Below the pieces are notes generated by a model. That model did no database searches. It was not told the DNA's origin and was given only the letters and a program-made list of their open reading frames with translations. DNA of 6,777 nucleotides from Ruminococcaceae bacterium UBA7101 (GTDB lineage Bacteria; Bacillota; Clostridia; Oscillospirales; Acutalibacteraceae), in assembly GCA_002493325.1 (NCBI GenBank), contig DKYL01000059.1, positions 449 to 7,225 on the forward strand, read 5' to 3'. Shown one piece after another: positions 1-5,772 of the stretch. The position numbers and the translations under genes are program-made. The stretch's first letter is position 1; every line of letters begins with the position of its first letter.

Positions 1-21
1 CTATGCTTTTTCGACAAGCTG

Positions 22-53
22 AAAGGCTGAAAGAAATTCTTTCAGCCTTTTTT
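22..53 (+). terminator. Rho-independent terminator of an upstream plus-strand unit
   Basis: A perfect inverted repeat (22-35 pairing with 37-50, AAAGGCTGAAAGAA and its complement) is followed by a run of six T at 48-53. It would end a transcript entering from the left edge. The 30 bases before it are too short to identify a gene. From the T-run to the next hairpin (54-89) I see nothing. Confidence 0.88.
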
Positions 54-89
54 GTTAACCACAGTAAATCGCCTTCACCTTTACACAAT

Positions 90-120
90 AAAAACAGCGT
101 CCAATATGCAGTCGGACGCT
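90..120 (-). terminator. Terminator of the XRE regulator gene
   Basis: On the minus strand AGCGTCC (120-114) pairs with GGACGCT (102-96) around an 11-nt loop, and is followed by GTTTTTATT (95-87). It lies three bases past the stop codon of the XRE gene, so it probably ends that short transcript. The stem is only 7 bp but GC-rich. Confidence 0.75.
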
Positions 121-123
121 TAA

Positions 124-330
124 TTATATATTCTTCACAAATTCTTTTCCGGTAATTAAATAATTAATTGACACATTGAAATAGTCGGACATTTTCAGCA
201 AAAGACTTAAAGAGGGTTCCCTTTTTCCGTTTTCATAATGAGAAAGTGCTTCTCTGCTAATATTCAAATCCATAGCAACCTTTTGTTGATTAAGACCTTT
301 TTGTTTGCGAATAATTTTTAATCCAATCAA
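124..330 (-). CDS. Small XRE-family helix-turn-helix repressor
   Basis: This 68-aa protein is essentially one Cro/C1-type HTH domain. It reads LKIIRKQKGLNQQKVAMDL, then the recognition-helix region ISREALSHYENGKREPS, then LLKMSDYFNVSINYLITG, the usual end of the fold. There is no sensor, protease or oligomerisation domain beyond the HTH. The longest ORF begins at GTG 339, but that GTG is part of the ribosome binding site AGAGGTG (345-339). TTG at 330, six bases further on, is therefore the better start. The gene diverges from the CFI-box gene and shares a 92-bp intergenic region holding two palindromes. By analogy with other small XRE proteins it probably represses the divergent promoter, and perhaps its own, as a dimer. 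No strong minus-strand promoter was found; a TACAAT at 356-351 is the best -10 candidate but lacks a good -35. What signal relieves repression is unknown. Confidence 0.9.
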   Translation of the reverse strand: MIGLKIIRKQKGLNQQKVAMDLNISREALSHYENGKREPSLSLLLKMSDYFNVSINYLITGKEFVKNI

Positions 331-342
331 GGCAATCACCTC

Positions 343-371
343 TTGACTTTATTGTAACATTTTGTTACAAT
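343..371 (+). promoter_or_regulatory. Sigma-A-type promoter for the CFI-box gene unit
   Basis: TTGACT (343-348) and TACAAT (366-371) are separated by exactly 17 bp, a near-consensus vegetative promoter. Transcription should begin near 378, leaving a leader of about 45 nt before the ribosome binding site GAGGAAAG (409-416) and ATG 423. The first palindrome fills the spacer and -10, and the second covers the predicted start point, so a bound repressor would block the promoter. Confidence 0.8.
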
Positions 372-396
372 AATTATGTTACATTATGTAACATAA
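351..396. promoter_or_regulatory. Tandem palindromic operator (two GTTAC/GTAAC sites)
   Basis: Two perfect palindromes lie side by side. The first is 351-371, with 8-bp arms ATTGTAAC and GTTACAAT and a 5-bp centre. The second is 374-396, with 11-bp arms TTATGTTACAT and ATGTAACATAA around one central T. The four half-sites start at 354 (GTAAC), 364 (GTTAC), 378 (GTTAC) and 388 (GTAAC), so spacing within each site is 10 bp, one helical turn. Each core is a 15-bp site, a size that suits an XRE dimer. Their position over the divergent promoter region makes them the likely operator of the adjacent XRE protein; binding itself is inferred. Confidence 0.82.
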
Positions 397-422
397 TCAG
401 ATAGAGATGAGGAAAGAATACT

Positions 423-1754
423 ATGTTTAATGAGTTAAAAAAGCAAATCCGTCAGGAAACAGGAAATAACAAAGCAACACATATGAATCATGAGATTGCA
501 CAAAAATTAAGAAAAATAGGCGATGATGCTCTAAATAAAAAAGAATTTGAAAAATATATTGCCTGCTATGAAATGATTGCCGAGGATATTGAAGAATATG
601 AAAAAAGTAAAGGCGGAGTACCAATAGATAAATCAGGTGCTGTGATAGCCTACCAAGATGTTTTAACAAAATATGTAGATTGCGGTTATGCTTCAAATCC
701 TGAAGTTTTGAAATTAGCTTTAAAATGCAGAGCGGATATTGATGAATTCATGGGAGAAAATTCTATGTTTCCCCCTGTTGATGGCTCACTTATAGATTGC
801 ATGCTCGCCCAAAATGCTGACGGATATTACAATGAAATTGAAAAATATGCAAAGCTTGATTTTTCAATAAGCTTAAATGCATACCGACAAAACCCAAATA
901 ATTCTCTATCTGCGGAAGGACTGCGCTGCGGTGCCGGAGCATTAGCAAAGCTTTACATATATAGGGGAAAATATAAAGACGCGTATGAAATTCTATCTCA
1001 GGTTCCCAAAGACCAATTATATCCTGAATTAATATCATATTTAAGTATTCTGGAAGTTTATAAGCTAACAGGATATGACAGTATGACAAATGAGCAGATA
1101 GACAATCTGCTTGATATAGTAGAAAACTGGGCAGCCAAAGGCAGCCCTGAGGCAAGCTGGCTGTTAGGCATAATGGTTGCCGAAGGACATATATACAGTA
1201 GAGATATTAATGCAGCAAAGCAACATTTCAGCAATGCCGAAAAATTCATTGAACAACTGAGAGGTAATGCAGGCAGGTCTGCTTTTGACTTTAAAGTATT
1301 TTCTTCTATTTCACAGGAAGAAATCATAAGACAAGCCGAAAAAGGTGTATACCATTCAAGATTTTATTATAAAGCAAAAATAGAAAAACATGCAAATAAA
1401 CATACTGACGGCGGTATAAACATCAAACAAACATATCAAAAGAATAATACAACTTTTAATACCGCCTCAAACTCAACCCCATCTGAGTCATCCGGTGGAT
1501 GTTACGTTGCTACCTGTGTATACGGTTCATATGACTGTCCTCCTGTATGGACATTGAGAAGATACAGAGATTATATGCTTGCACAAAATCCATTCGGCAG
1601 ACTGTTTATCAAAATCTATTATGCAACAAGCCCGATTGTGGTAAAACTTTTTGGAAATCAAAATTGGTTTCACAAGCTGTTCAAAGCCCCACTCGATAGA
1701 TGGGTTGAAAAACTGAATAATGAGGGTGTTGAAAACACCCCTTATAATGATTAA
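423..1754 (+). CDS. Sel1/TPR-like protein with C-terminal CFI-box domain
   Basis: The function of this 443-aa protein is unknown. The N-terminal two-thirds (about 22-320) is predicted helical and repeat-like. Residues 165-195 (RGKYKDAYEILSQVP at the end) resemble a TPR. Residues 237-275 resemble a Sel1 repeat, with AAKGSPEASWLLGIMVAEG followed by DINAAKQHFSNAEKF. A Ser/Thr/Asn-rich linker (about 340-358) leads to a conserved C-terminal module of about 70 residues. That module opens with CYVATCVYGSYD (360-371), a variant of the CFIATAxYGS motif of the CFI-box-CTERM family, and continues with LRRYRD (378-383) and PFGRLFIKIYYATSP (390-404). No signal peptide is visible, so it is probably cytoplasmic; the amphipathic end could touch a membrane. 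Start ATG 423 has ribosome binding site GAGGAAAG six bases upstream. A 49-aa Cys-rich gene follows after 15 bp in the same unit. Expression is probably controlled by the divergent XRE protein. The family call is by motif only. Confidence 0.88.
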   Translation: MFNELKKQIRQETGNNKATHMNHEIAQKLRKIGDDALNKKEFEKYIACYEMIAEDIEEYEKSKGGVPIDKSGAVIAYQDVLTKYVDCGYASNPEVLKLALKCRADIDEFMGENSMFPPVDGSLIDCMLAQNADGYYNEIEKYAKLDFSISLNAYRQNPNNSLSAEGLRCGAGALAKLYIYRGKYKDAYEILSQVPKDQLYPELISYLSILEVYKLTGYDSMTNEQIDNLLDIVENWAAKGSPEASWLLGIMVAEGHIYSRDINAAKQHFSNAEKFIEQLRGNAGRSAFDFKVFSSISQEEIIRQAEKGVYHSRFYYKAKIEKHANKHTDGGINIKQTYQKNNTTFNTASNSTPSESSGGCYVATCVYGSYDCPPVWTLRRYRDYMLAQNPFGRLFIKIYYATSPIVVKLFGNQNWFHKLFKAPLDRWVEKLNNEGVENTPYND

Positions 1755-1769
1755 AGAAAGGAGAAAAAC

Positions 1770-1919
1770 ATGGACTGTCCGCATTACCAATATAAAAGCG
1801 GTAATTATTATTGTGATTTATGTCAGAATTGTGTTAGCGAAGCAAAGCATGATAATTATTGCACAGATTATAATGGTACAAATTATAACAAATGTGATAT
1901 TTATAAAAGATATTCTTAA
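1770..1919 (+). CDS. Small cysteine-rich protein (49 aa) co-transcribed with the CFI-box gene
   Basis: I do not recognise a named family. ATG 1770 has an excellent ribosome binding site, AAAGGAG (1757-1763), six bases upstream, only 15 bp after the CFI-box stop codon. The stop at 1917-1919 runs straight into the unit's terminator. These signals make it a real gene despite its length. The protein has six cysteines (3, 15, 18, 21, 31, 42), two histidines (5, 27) and ten tyrosines. C15-x2-C18-x2-C21 is a tight cluster, and the motif CPHY near the start is mirrored by YC..Y....YNKC near the end. This suggests a metal-binding, zinc-finger-like fold, or disulfides if it is outside the cell, though no signal peptide is seen. 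Operon position implies it works with, or is acted on by, the CFI-box protein. Confidence 0.85.
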   Translation: MDCPHYQYKSGNYYCDLCQNCVSEAKHDNYCTDYNGTNYNKCDIYKRYS

Positions 1920-1956
1920 TCAAAACCACCCGTTAAACGGGTGGTTTTGATTTTTT
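1918..1956 (+). terminator. Terminator of the CFI-box / Cys-rich unit
   Basis: A 15-bp perfect stem (1918-1932 with 1938-1952), loop TTAAA, runs into six T at 1951-1956. The stem includes the stop codon of the 49-aa gene. On the minus strand the trailing sequence is not T-rich, so it serves the plus strand; the convergent lipoprotein gene ends 20 bp further on. Confidence 0.92.
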
Positions 1957-1976
1957 ACAATATAATATTTAAAATC

Positions 1977-2993
1977 TTATTTGCAGGCTTCCTGCTTTGC
2001 ACTGTCAATAGCATTAAAAAGTGACTTTTCATTATCAGCAGAAGTATCACAGGAATAATGCCAAACCATCATTCCGCCTAATCCGCTTTCAATTGCTATC
2101 TCCGTCTTTTCTTTTATAACGTCATATGTGTTAAATGAAAAAGTAAGCCCCGTTTCGGAATCATCATAAAGACCATTTTCATCTAAAAAATTACAATAAT
2201 CTTTATAATCATACCAATAAGCATCCTTAGTTGTAGGACGGGCATAGAACGGCAAGCCCAAATCAAGCTTTGCTTTATCATATCCCTTTTTCTCAAACTG
2301 TTTAATATCATCCTTTGCAATATCAATTGTTGCGTGATTTCCATCGTCATCCCAAAGGTCATAGCTCATTATTTCAAAAAAGTCAACAGCCTCTATTGCT
2401 TCACGCGATTGCTTTAAATTCCAGCCAACCATTGACATGCCTATTTTATAATCATCACCCAGCACATTATCAAGACTGACAATAAATTTATCAAATGACT
2501 TCCAATCCTTTTTTCTTAACGGGAATTCATAATCAAATACAACACCGTCAAATCCATATTCTTCAAGCACATCCTTTATACCTGCTTCAAGCACACCGCT
2601 TTCAAAAGCAAAAGTATTTCTGTCAGCAAGGTCATACATCTGTTCATTCCAATCATCTGACTGCGACTGTGATGCCGGACCAAGAATATTCAAATATAAT
2701 CTCTGGTCGGTAATCAGATGTTTTAAAAATTCTACATCCGCACCAAAGGTATCTGAAAGATTTACGTTTCCCTGTTCATCATATGTTGCATTACCAAAAA
2801 GAATAACATCAGTAACCTTATCCAAATTTGAAGCATCAAAGGTTTCATTCAATCTGTCTGACACAACATATGCCGTAACTCTAAAATCCCCAGGATTAAC
2901 AGGCGTTGAATTTGTTTTATGCGAACAGCCGAATAAACATGTTAACATCAGCAACAGACACAGCACTGCCGGTAATACTTTTATTTTTTTCAT
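1977..2993 (-). CDS. GH18-family (chitinase-like) lipoprotein
   Basis: This is a 338-aa secreted lipoprotein with a glycoside hydrolase 18 barrel. It begins MKKIK followed by a hydrophobic stretch and the lipobox LFGC, so Cys23 is probably lipidated and the protein sits on the outer face of the membrane. GH18 landmarks are in order: the catalytic strand FDGVVFDYE (148-156, Glu156 as predicted acid), MSYD (209-212), LGLPFYAR (245-252) and GGMMVW (306-311, the conserved barrel Trp at 311). The usual DxxDxDxE motif is altered: its second Asp is Val152, while D149, D154 and E156 remain. Substrate is not evident; chitin-like or peptidoglycan N-acetylglucosamine linkages are family precedents. No LysM or other binding module is present. 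The longest ORF starts at 3008, but that ATG forms part of the ribosome binding site GGAGGGAG; ATG 2993, seven to eight bases on, is the better start. It has its own promoter and diverges from the GTPase-nuclease gene. Confidence 0.92.
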   Translation of the reverse strand: MKKIKVLPAVLCLLLMLTCLFGCSHKTNSTPVNPGDFRVTAYVVSDRLNETFDASNLDKVTDVILFGNATYDEQGNVNLSDTFGADVEFLKHLITDQRLYLNILGPASQSQSDDWNEQMYDLADRNTFAFESGVLEAGIKDVLEEYGFDGVVFDYEFPLRKKDWKSFDKFIVSLDNVLGDDYKIGMSMVGWNLKQSREAIEAVDFFEIMSYDLWDDDGNHATIDIAKDDIKQFEKKGYDKAKLDLGLPFYARPTTKDAYWYDYKDYCNFLDENGLYDDSETGLTFSFNTYDVIKEKTEIAIESGLGGMMVWHYSCDTSADNEKSLFNAIDSAKQEACK

Positions 2994-3026
2994 AAAATCT
3001 CCCTCCATATAAATACTTTCATTTTG

Positions 3027-3055
3027 ATTTTAACATAATCTGCAATACAATTCAA
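3027..3055 (-). promoter_or_regulatory. Promoter of the GH18 lipoprotein gene
   Basis: On the minus strand TTGAAT (3055-3050) and TAAAAT (3032-3027) are 17 bp apart, and TGT before the -10 makes an extended -10. The start point would be near 3020, giving a leader of about 27 nt. Its -35 lies 13 bp from the -35 of the divergent promoter. Confidence 0.75.
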
Positions 3056-3068
3056 CGAATAATATCAT

Positions 3069-3097
3069 TTTACAATCACCACGCAATATGATATGAT
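3069..3097 (+). promoter_or_regulatory. Promoter of the GTPase-nuclease fusion gene
   Basis: TTTACA (3069-3074) and TATGAT (3092-3097) are separated by 17 bp. Transcription would start near 3104, leaving only about 23 nt before ATG 3127. That is too short for the leader-peptide attenuator known upstream of tet(M), so control must act elsewhere, possibly through the inverted repeat that overlaps this promoter. Confidence 0.72.
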
Positions 3098-3122
3098 ATA
3101 TAAAATTGTTTAAGCGTGGTGA
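3076..3122. repeat. 9-bp perfect inverted repeat bracketing the -10 and covering the ribosome binding site
   Basis: TCACCACGC (3076-3084) and GCGTGGTGA (3114-3122) are exact complements separated by 29 bp. The left arm lies in the -35/-10 spacer; the right arm includes the GGTG (3118-3121) that serves as ribosome binding site for ATG 3127. Pairing stops cleanly at both ends. As DNA it could be a split operator. If a transcript began further upstream, the RNA would fold so as to hide the ribosome binding site. Confidence 0.6.
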
Positions 3123-3126
3123 AAAA

Positions 3127-5718
3127 ATGAAAAAAATTGTTATCGGCATTCTGGCACACGTTGACTCAGGGAAAACCACACTTTCAGAAGCATTGCTGTA
3201 CCAATCAGGCAGCATAAGCAGGCTTGGCAGAGTTGACCACAAGAATTCATTTTTAGACACATTCTCCCTTGAGCGTGACCGTGGAATAACCATCTTTTCA
3301 AAGCAGGCAGTTTTTCGATATAACGATACGGAATTCACCCTGCTTGACACACCCGGGCACGTTGATTTTTCTGCTGAAACGGAACGAACACTTCAGGTTC
3401 TCGATTACGCTGTTCTCGTTATAAGCGCATCAGACGGTATTCAGAGCCATACGCAAACCCTGTGGAAGCTTCTTGCAAAATACAATGTCCCCTGCTTTAT
3501 CTTCATAAATAAAATGGATCTGGACAGTGCCGATAAAGCACGTGTATTAACCGAGCTGAAAACAAAATTCAGCGACGGATGCATTGACTTTGGCAGTAGC
3601 AGCAATTCAGAATTTTATGAAAGCATCGCCCTTTGTGATGAAAAGCTGTTAAATCAGTATTATGAAAATGAACAGATAAATAAAAAAGATATTATCGCCT
3701 GTATTTATCAAAGAAAAATATTCCCCTGTATGTTCGGCTCTGCACTCAAACTAAATGGTGTGGAGGAATTTTTGGAATGTCTTTATTCCTATACGCAAAT
3801 GCCTGAATACGGCAGTGAATTTGCAGGCAAGGTGTATAAGATTTCCGAAGACAAGGGGCAGCGGCTTACATTTCTGAAAGTAACAGGCGGCAGCCTTAAG
3901 GTAAAGGAAATACTCAAATCTGCTAAAAATGAAAATTCTGAAAAGGTAAATCAAATACGAATATACTCAGGGGACAAATTCACCGCGATTGATGAGGCAG
4001 CAGCAGGGGTAGTATGTGCAGTCACAGGTATCACATTTACAAGACCCGGTGACGGACTCGGAGCTGAAGCGAGCACAGGTATGCCTGTTCTTGAGCCTGT
4101 ACTGACCTATCATCTTGAACTGCCTGATACTATTGATGCACACACCGCACTTGAAAAAATGAAAATACTTGAAGCTGAAGACCCTCAGCTAAAGGTTGTA
4201 TGGAATGAACGGTTTGGTGAAATCCAGGTACAGTTAATGGGTGATATTCAGCTTGAAATACTGGAAACCATAATTGCCGAGCGTTTTGGAATAAATGCCT
4301 CCTTCGGCAAAGGAAATATAATATACAAGGAAACCATAGCTGATACAGTTGAAGGTATCGGTCATTTTGAACCGCTGAGGCATTATGCTGAGGTGCATCT
4401 GCTTATGAAGCCCGCCAAGCGTGACAGCGGAATTGTATTCAGAACCGACTGCAAAGAAGATTTGCTTGACAAAAACTGGCAAAGGCTTATACTGACACAT
4501 CTGTATGAAAAAACACATATTGGTGTTCTGACCGGCTCACCTATTACAGATATGGAAATTACCCTTGTATCAGGAAAAGCCCACGCCAAGCATACCGAGG
4601 GCGGGGATTTCAGACAGGCAACCTACCGTGCAGTAAGGCAGGGTCTGCGTTCGGCAAATTCCATTCTGCTTGAACCGATTTATGAATACACTCTGGAAGT
4701 ACCTACAGAAAATATCGGCAGAGCCATAACAGATATTCAACGAATGTACGGAACTTTCAATACACCTGAAACCATGGGCGATTTCTCTGTTATCTGCGGC
4801 ACTGCCCCGGTTTCAACAATGTACGATTATTCAAGAGAGGTTGTGCAGTACACCCACGGAAAGGGCAGACTTATCTGTACACTGAAAGGCTATGAGCCCT
4901 GCCACAATGCTGATGAGGTTATAGAGGAAATGGGCTATAACTGTGACGGTGATACCGACAATCCCTGCGATTCCATTTTCTGCTCACACGGTGCAGGCTA
5001 TAATGTAAAATGGAACGAGGTCAAAAGCCATATGCATCTGCCGAGTGCATTGTCAGCCCCTAAGAGTCAATATGCCGAAAATTCCAAAATAACATTGTCA
5101 AAATGTAAGGATAAAGACAATTTTTTTGCCCTTGACAAAGAGCTTATGCAGATTTTCGAGCAGACCTACGGACCAATAAAAAAACGCTCAAATCATCCCA
5201 ATCAAAATCATTTCACCTTTACAAAAAGCAGTGAAAAAAATGAAAGCAAAAAATACAAATCAGTCCGTGCACCAAAATACAGCGGTACCGAATACCTTCT
5301 CATTGACGGATATAATGTGATTTTTTCCTGGGACAACCTCAAAGAGCTTGCTAAGGACAATATCGACGGTGCAAGAAATACGCTGATAAATATTCTCTGC
5401 AACTACCAGGGCTATAAAAAATGCGAGGTCATTCTCGTGTTTGATGCTTATAAGGTCAAAGGCAATGCAAGAGAGGTCGAAAAAATAAACAACATCAATA
5501 TTGTTTATACCAAAGAGGCAGAAACGGCAGATATGTATATTGAAAAGGTGTCACACAAGCTGGCAAAAAATAATAAGGTCAGAGTGGTTACCTCAGATGC
5601 ACTCGAACAGCTTATTATATTAGAGGGCGGTGCACTGCGTGTATCCTCAAAGGAATTTTTCTTTGAAATACAAAAAGCCGAAGAGGATATAAGAAATATA
5701 ATATCGGAAGCATTTTAA
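3127..5718 (+). CDS. TetM/EF-G-like ribosomal GTPase fused to a YacP/Rae1-like NYN nuclease domain
   Basis: This 863-aa protein has an EF-G/TetM-type translational GTPase as residues 1 to about 590. The G motifs are AHVDSGKT (10-17), RGITI (52-56), DTPGH (74-78), NKMD (128-131) and GSA (204-206). Domains II-V follow, ending in the family motif LKGY (586-589). Domain IV carries HAKHTEGGDFR (486-496) where Tet(M) has the drug-displacing SPVSTPADFR loop, so tetracycline resistance should not be assumed. Next is a Cys/His-containing segment (C606, C614, C619, H621, H635, H637), then a charged linker (about 685-718). Residues 722-855 match Bacillus YacP/Rae1, an NYN (PIN-like) endoribonuclease that cuts mRNA in the ribosomal A site: LLIDGYNVI, VFDAYKVKG, YTKEAETAD, VTSD and GGALRVSSKE. 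The acidic residues D727, D773, D802 and D824 are all kept. ATG 3127 is preferred over TTG 3106 because MKKIVIGILAHVD matches the family N-terminus and GGTG lies upstream. Joint A-site action is an inference. Confidence 0.93.
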   Translation: MKKIVIGILAHVDSGKTTLSEALLYQSGSISRLGRVDHKNSFLDTFSLERDRGITIFSKQAVFRYNDTEFTLLDTPGHVDFSAETERTLQVLDYAVLVISASDGIQSHTQTLWKLLAKYNVPCFIFINKMDLDSADKARVLTELKTKFSDGCIDFGSSSNSEFYESIALCDEKLLNQYYENEQINKKDIIACIYQRKIFPCMFGSALKLNGVEEFLECLYSYTQMPEYGSEFAGKVYKISEDKGQRLTFLKVTGGSLKVKEILKSAKNENSEKVNQIRIYSGDKFTAIDEAAAGVVCAVTGITFTRPGDGLGAEASTGMPVLEPVLTYHLELPDTIDAHTALEKMKILEAEDPQLKVVWNERFGEIQVQLMGDIQLEILETIIAERFGINASFGKGNIIYKETIADTVEGIGHFEPLRHYAEVHLLMKPAKRDSGIVFRTDCKEDLLDKNWQRLILTHLYEKTHIGVLTGSPITDMEITLVSGKAHAKHTEGGDFRQATYRAVRQGLRSANSILLEPIYEYTLEVPTENIGRAITDIQRMYGTFNTPETMGDFSVICGTAPVSTMYDYSREVVQYTHGKGRLICTLKGYEPCHNADEVIEEMGYNCDGDTDNPCDSIFCSHGAGYNVKWNEVKSHMHLPSALSAPKSQYAENSKITLSKCKDKDNFFALDKELMQIFEQTYGPIKKRSNHPNQNHFTFTKSSEKNESKKYKSVRAPKYSGTEYLLIDGYNVIFSWDNLKELAKDNIDGARNTLINILCNYQGYKKCEVILVFDAYKVKGNAREVEKINNINIVYTKEAETADMYIEKVSHKLAKNNKVRVVTSDALEQLIILEGGALRVSSKEFFFEIQKAEEDIRNIISEAF
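5178..5184 (+). other. Possible -1 frameshift site A_AAA_AAA in the linker
   Basis: The heptamer sits in the phase needed for tandem -1 slippage, over codons Lys685 and Lys686, just before the nuclease domain. A -1 shift would add 16 residues and stop at TGA 5232-5234, giving a GTPase-only protein of about 702 aa. A second A run (5234-5240, phase A_AAA_AAT) would stop at once at TGA 5241-5243. No clear stimulatory hairpin or upstream Shine-Dalgarno was seen, so this is speculative. Confidence 0.25.
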
Positions 5719-5728
5719 TACCCAAACA

Positions 5729-5760
5729 TAAAAAAGACGTGGAAATCCACGTCTTTTTTA
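5729..5760. terminator. Bidirectional terminator between the fusion gene and the Fe-S gene
   Basis: A 14-bp stem (5729-5742 with 5747-5760) has GC-rich core GACGTGG/CCACGTC, loop AAAT, and flanking A6/T6 runs that act as T-tracts on either strand. It lies 10 bp past the fusion gene's stop and 12 bp past the end of the convergent Fe-S gene, so it probably serves both. Confidence 0.93.
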
Positions 5761-5772
5761 ATTATGTAACTG

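Noticed and set aside
1..30. Possible C-terminal codons of an upstream plus-strand gene (frame 1 reads CFFDKLKG then TGA at 28-30)
   Set aside because: Ten codons are too few to identify a gene, and the terminator stem begins at 22, inside them. It may be ordinary intergenic DNA.
427..1790. Four antisense ORFs of 87-121 codons opposite the CFI-box gene
   Set aside because: They have no convincing ribosome binding sites or recognisable domains, overlap one another, and are explained as shadows of a strongly supported gene.
1720..1950. 76-codon plus-strand ORF overlapping the end of the CFI-box gene
   Set aside because: It is out of frame with the 49-aa Cys-rich gene, which has a far better ribosome binding site and ends cleanly at the terminator. 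The overlapping ORF would read through the terminator.
3088..3096. Tiny leader ORF ATG ATA TGA before the fusion gene
   Set aside because: It lies upstream of the predicted transcription start (about 3104), so it would not be in the mRNA.
3106..3126. TTG 3106 as the start of the fusion gene
   Set aside because: It adds seven residues not seen in the family, would start two bases from the predicted transcription start, and has no ribosome binding site.
4807..4818. PVST (residues 561-564) as the Tet(M) drug-displacing loop
   Set aside because: Context (APVSTMYDYSREV) places it in domain V, equivalent to the MFGYSTDLR region of EF-G, not in the domain IV loop.
3127..5718. Plain call of a tetracycline resistance gene
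   Set aside because: The GTPase part is TetM-like, but the key loop differs and a nuclease domain is fused, so the substrate and phenotype cannot be assumed.
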